Source of the DNA: AC-32 sp045806105
GTDB taxonomy: Bacteria; Actinomycetota; Thermoleophilia; Gaiellales; Gaiellaceae
Assembly (NCBI GenBank): GCA_045806105.1
Contig: JBJMJY010000108.1
Span: 1-7,473, forward strand
DNA length: 7,473 nt
Reading direction: 5' to 3'
Both the position numbers and the translations under genes were made by a program. Position 1 is the stretch's first letter. Every line of letters begins with the position of its first letter. Below are positions 6,805 to 7,473 of this stretch, piece by piece. The notes beneath the pieces were generated by a model. The model had not been told where the DNA came from. It did not search any database and was given only the letters and a program-made list of their open reading frames with translations.

Positions 6805-6812
6805 GCTATACT
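6783..6812 (+). promoter_or_regulatory. Probable housekeeping promoter of carD
   Basis: TATACT (6807-6812) is a near-consensus -10 and the best in the window. At 18 bases spacing the -35 would be GTGGCG (6783-6788), only three of six matches to TTGACA. Transcription would start near 6819, giving a leader of about 69 bases. The local AT-richness supports a promoter separating carD from radA-disA. Confidence 0.65.
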
Positions 6813-6821
6813 TCTTCGGCT

Positions 6822-6848
6822 CGCCGGCGGAAGAAGAACCCGCCGGCG
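6822..6848 (+). other. Perfect 9-bp GC hairpin in the carD 5' leader
   Basis: CGCCGGCGG (6822-6830) pairs perfectly with CCGCCGGCG (6840-6848) around a nine-base purine-rich loop, AAGAAGAAC. If transcription starts near 6819, the stem lies within a few bases of the 5' end of the mRNA. No T-run follows, so it is not an intrinsic terminator. A 5' stabilising structure or a regulatory leader is the likeliest reading. Each arm also contains the self-palindrome CGCCGGCG, so a DNA-binding site is an alternative. Confidence 0.5.
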
Positions 6849-6873
6849 TCGCTACGGATAGCCACTACGACAT

Positions 6874-6880
6874 GGGGAGG
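6874..6880 (+). promoter_or_regulatory. Strong Shine-Dalgarno that fixes the carD start
   Basis: GGGGAGG ends seven bases before TTG at 6888. It is the best ribosome binding site in the window, and it selects a TTG start that gives MYKVGDKVVYPHHG, the expected CarD N-terminus. Confidence 0.8.
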
Positions 6881-6887
6881 CACGGCG

Positions 6888-7406
6888 TTGTACAAGGTCG
6901 GCGACAAGGTGGTGTACCCACACCACGGGGCAGGGACGGTCGTCAAGAAGGAGTCGCGTGAGGTGCTGGGAGAGAAGCGCGAATACCTGACGATCAAGAT
7001 CCTGCACAACGATATGACGGTGAACGTTCCAGCCGACAACGCCGACCGTGTCGGCCTGCGGAAGGTCATCGACGAGCAGATGGTCTCGAAGGTGCTGAAG
7101 GCGCTGACGGGGAACGGCACGACGATGCCGAAGAACTGGAACCGGCGCTTCAAGCACAACCGCGACAAGATGAAGACCGGCGACATCTTCGAGCTCGCCG
7201 AGGTCGTGCGGAACCTCGCGCTCCGTGACCACGAGAAGGGTCTGTCCACTGGCGAGAAGCAGATGTTTGTCAAGGCGAAGAAGATCCTCGCCAGCGAATT
7301 GATGTACGCCAAGGACATGGACGAGGACGAGGCGGCCGAATGGCTCGACAGCGTGCTCGCCAACGGCGGCCCGAAGAAGAAGACGAAGGTCGCGGCGACG
7401 GCCTAG
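6888..7406 (+). CDS. carD: CarD-family transcriptional regulator (RNA polymerase-binding)
   Basis: CarD binds the RNA polymerase beta subunit at promoters and stabilises the open complex, which affects rRNA and many housekeeping genes. The 172-residue protein has the RNA-polymerase-interacting Tudor-like domain (~1-58, with VGDKVVYPHHGAG) and a helical DNA-binding domain (~60-160). The latter includes KNWNRRFK (82-89), whose Trp84 matches the conserved Trp of mycobacterial CarD that wedges into the minor groove near the -10. The motifs VVRNLALRD (106-114) and GLSTGEKQM (118-126) are also characteristic. A short Lys-rich tail (GGPKKKTKVAATA) extends past the usual end. The frame is open far upstream, but the Shine-Dalgarno and family length support TTG at 6888. 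It lies 131 bases after disA with its own promoter and 18 bases before ispD. Confidence 0.95.
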   Translation: MYKVGDKVVYPHHGAGTVVKKESREVLGEKREYLTIKILHNDMTVNVPADNADRVGLRKVIDEQMVSKVLKALTGNGTTMPKNWNRRFKHNRDKMKTGDIFELAEVVRNLALRDHEKGLSTGEKQMFVKAKKILASELMYAKDMDEDEAAEWLDSVLANGGPKKKTKVAATA

Positions 7407-7424
7407 CTCAGGCGTCGATTTAGG

Positions 7425-7473
7425 TTGGCGGTCTGGGCGGTTCTCGCGGCGGCGGGCCGCGGTGAGCGGCTCG
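7425..7473 (+). CDS. ispD: 2-C-methyl-D-erythritol 4-phosphate cytidylyltransferase IspD, N-terminal 16 residues (3' end outside window)
   Basis: From TTG at 7425 the frame reads (M)AVWAVLAAAGRGERL, the nucleotide-binding AAGRGERL motif at the start of IspD and related nucleotidyltransferases. IspD makes 4-diphosphocytidyl-methylerythritol in the MEP route to isoprenoids. The motif alone would also fit other sugar-nucleotidyltransferases, but the position directly after carD matches the actinobacterial carD-ispD-ispF order. TTG is the first possible start after the carD stop in this frame. Only a weak AGGCG (7410-7414) precedes it. Co-transcription with carD is likely. Confidence 0.75.
   Translation, partial: MAVWAVLAAAGRGERL

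Noticed and set aside
6872..6961. Short upstream ORF from ATG 6872 overlapping the carD start
   Set aside because: Its first codons are the carD Shine-Dalgarno itself, and it lacks its own ribosome binding site.
6806..7363. 185-codon open frame on the - strand opposite carD
   Set aside because: It is Ser/Phe-rich text expected from the reverse complement of Lys/Glu-rich carD codons, and it would conflict with a clearly real gene.
1..7473. Mobile element, CRISPR array, tRNA or rRNA
   Set aside because: No transposase or integrase motif, no regularly spaced repeats, no tRNA-like cloverleaf and no rRNA sequence were seen on either strand.

Overview
The window looks like chromosomal core DNA from a high-GC Gram-positive bacterium (Actinobacteriota). 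Base composition is strongly GC-rich, third codon positions are mostly G or C, start codons are often GTG or TTG, and a CarD-type RNA polymerase-binding regulator sits directly before ispD as in other actinobacteria. The ClpC, RadA and DisA sequences fit a deep-branching actinobacterial line; a Thermoleophilia-like origin is my guess, not something the sequence proves. All genes lie on the + strand and coding density is high. The longest gene-free stretch is 131 bases (6757-6887), and it holds the promoter and leader of carD.

Layout: (1) 1-725, the C-terminal third of clpC, the unfoldase of the Clp protease. (2) 777-4248, three accessory genes: a membrane protein fused to a spermidine-synthase-like Rossmann domain, a ten-helix EamA/DMT transporter, and a Tat-exported beta-propeller protein. 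(3) 4284-6756, radA and disA, overlapping by 26 bases: a recombination ATPase and the DNA-scanning diadenylate cyclase that makes c-di-AMP. (4) 6888-7406, carD, with its own AT-rich promoter, a 5' leader carrying a perfect 9-bp hairpin, and a strong Shine-Dalgarno before a TTG start. (5) 7425 to the end, the first 16 codons of ispD, the MEP isoprenoid pathway cytidylyltransferase.

The order clpC - radA - disA - (regulator) - ispD echoes the Bacillus clpC-radA-disA-yacL-ispD-ispF cluster. Here the three accessory genes are inserted between clpC and radA, and carD takes the place of yacL. The conserved genes share a theme of protein quality control, DNA repair, c-di-AMP signalling and control of transcription initiation. 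The inserted genes have no visible functional tie to that theme.

Two modes of translation start appear side by side. Three genes (777, 2340, 4284) begin with GTG only 6-7 bases after a TAnnnT-like -10 element and have no Shine-Dalgarno, so their mRNAs are probably leaderless. disA and carD have recognisable Shine-Dalgarno sequences. I found no RNA genes, mobile elements, CRISPR arrays or strong intrinsic terminators, and no clear undescribed system. The non-coding signals around carD and the 2340 promoter, and the divergent synthase-like gene, are the items most worth checking.
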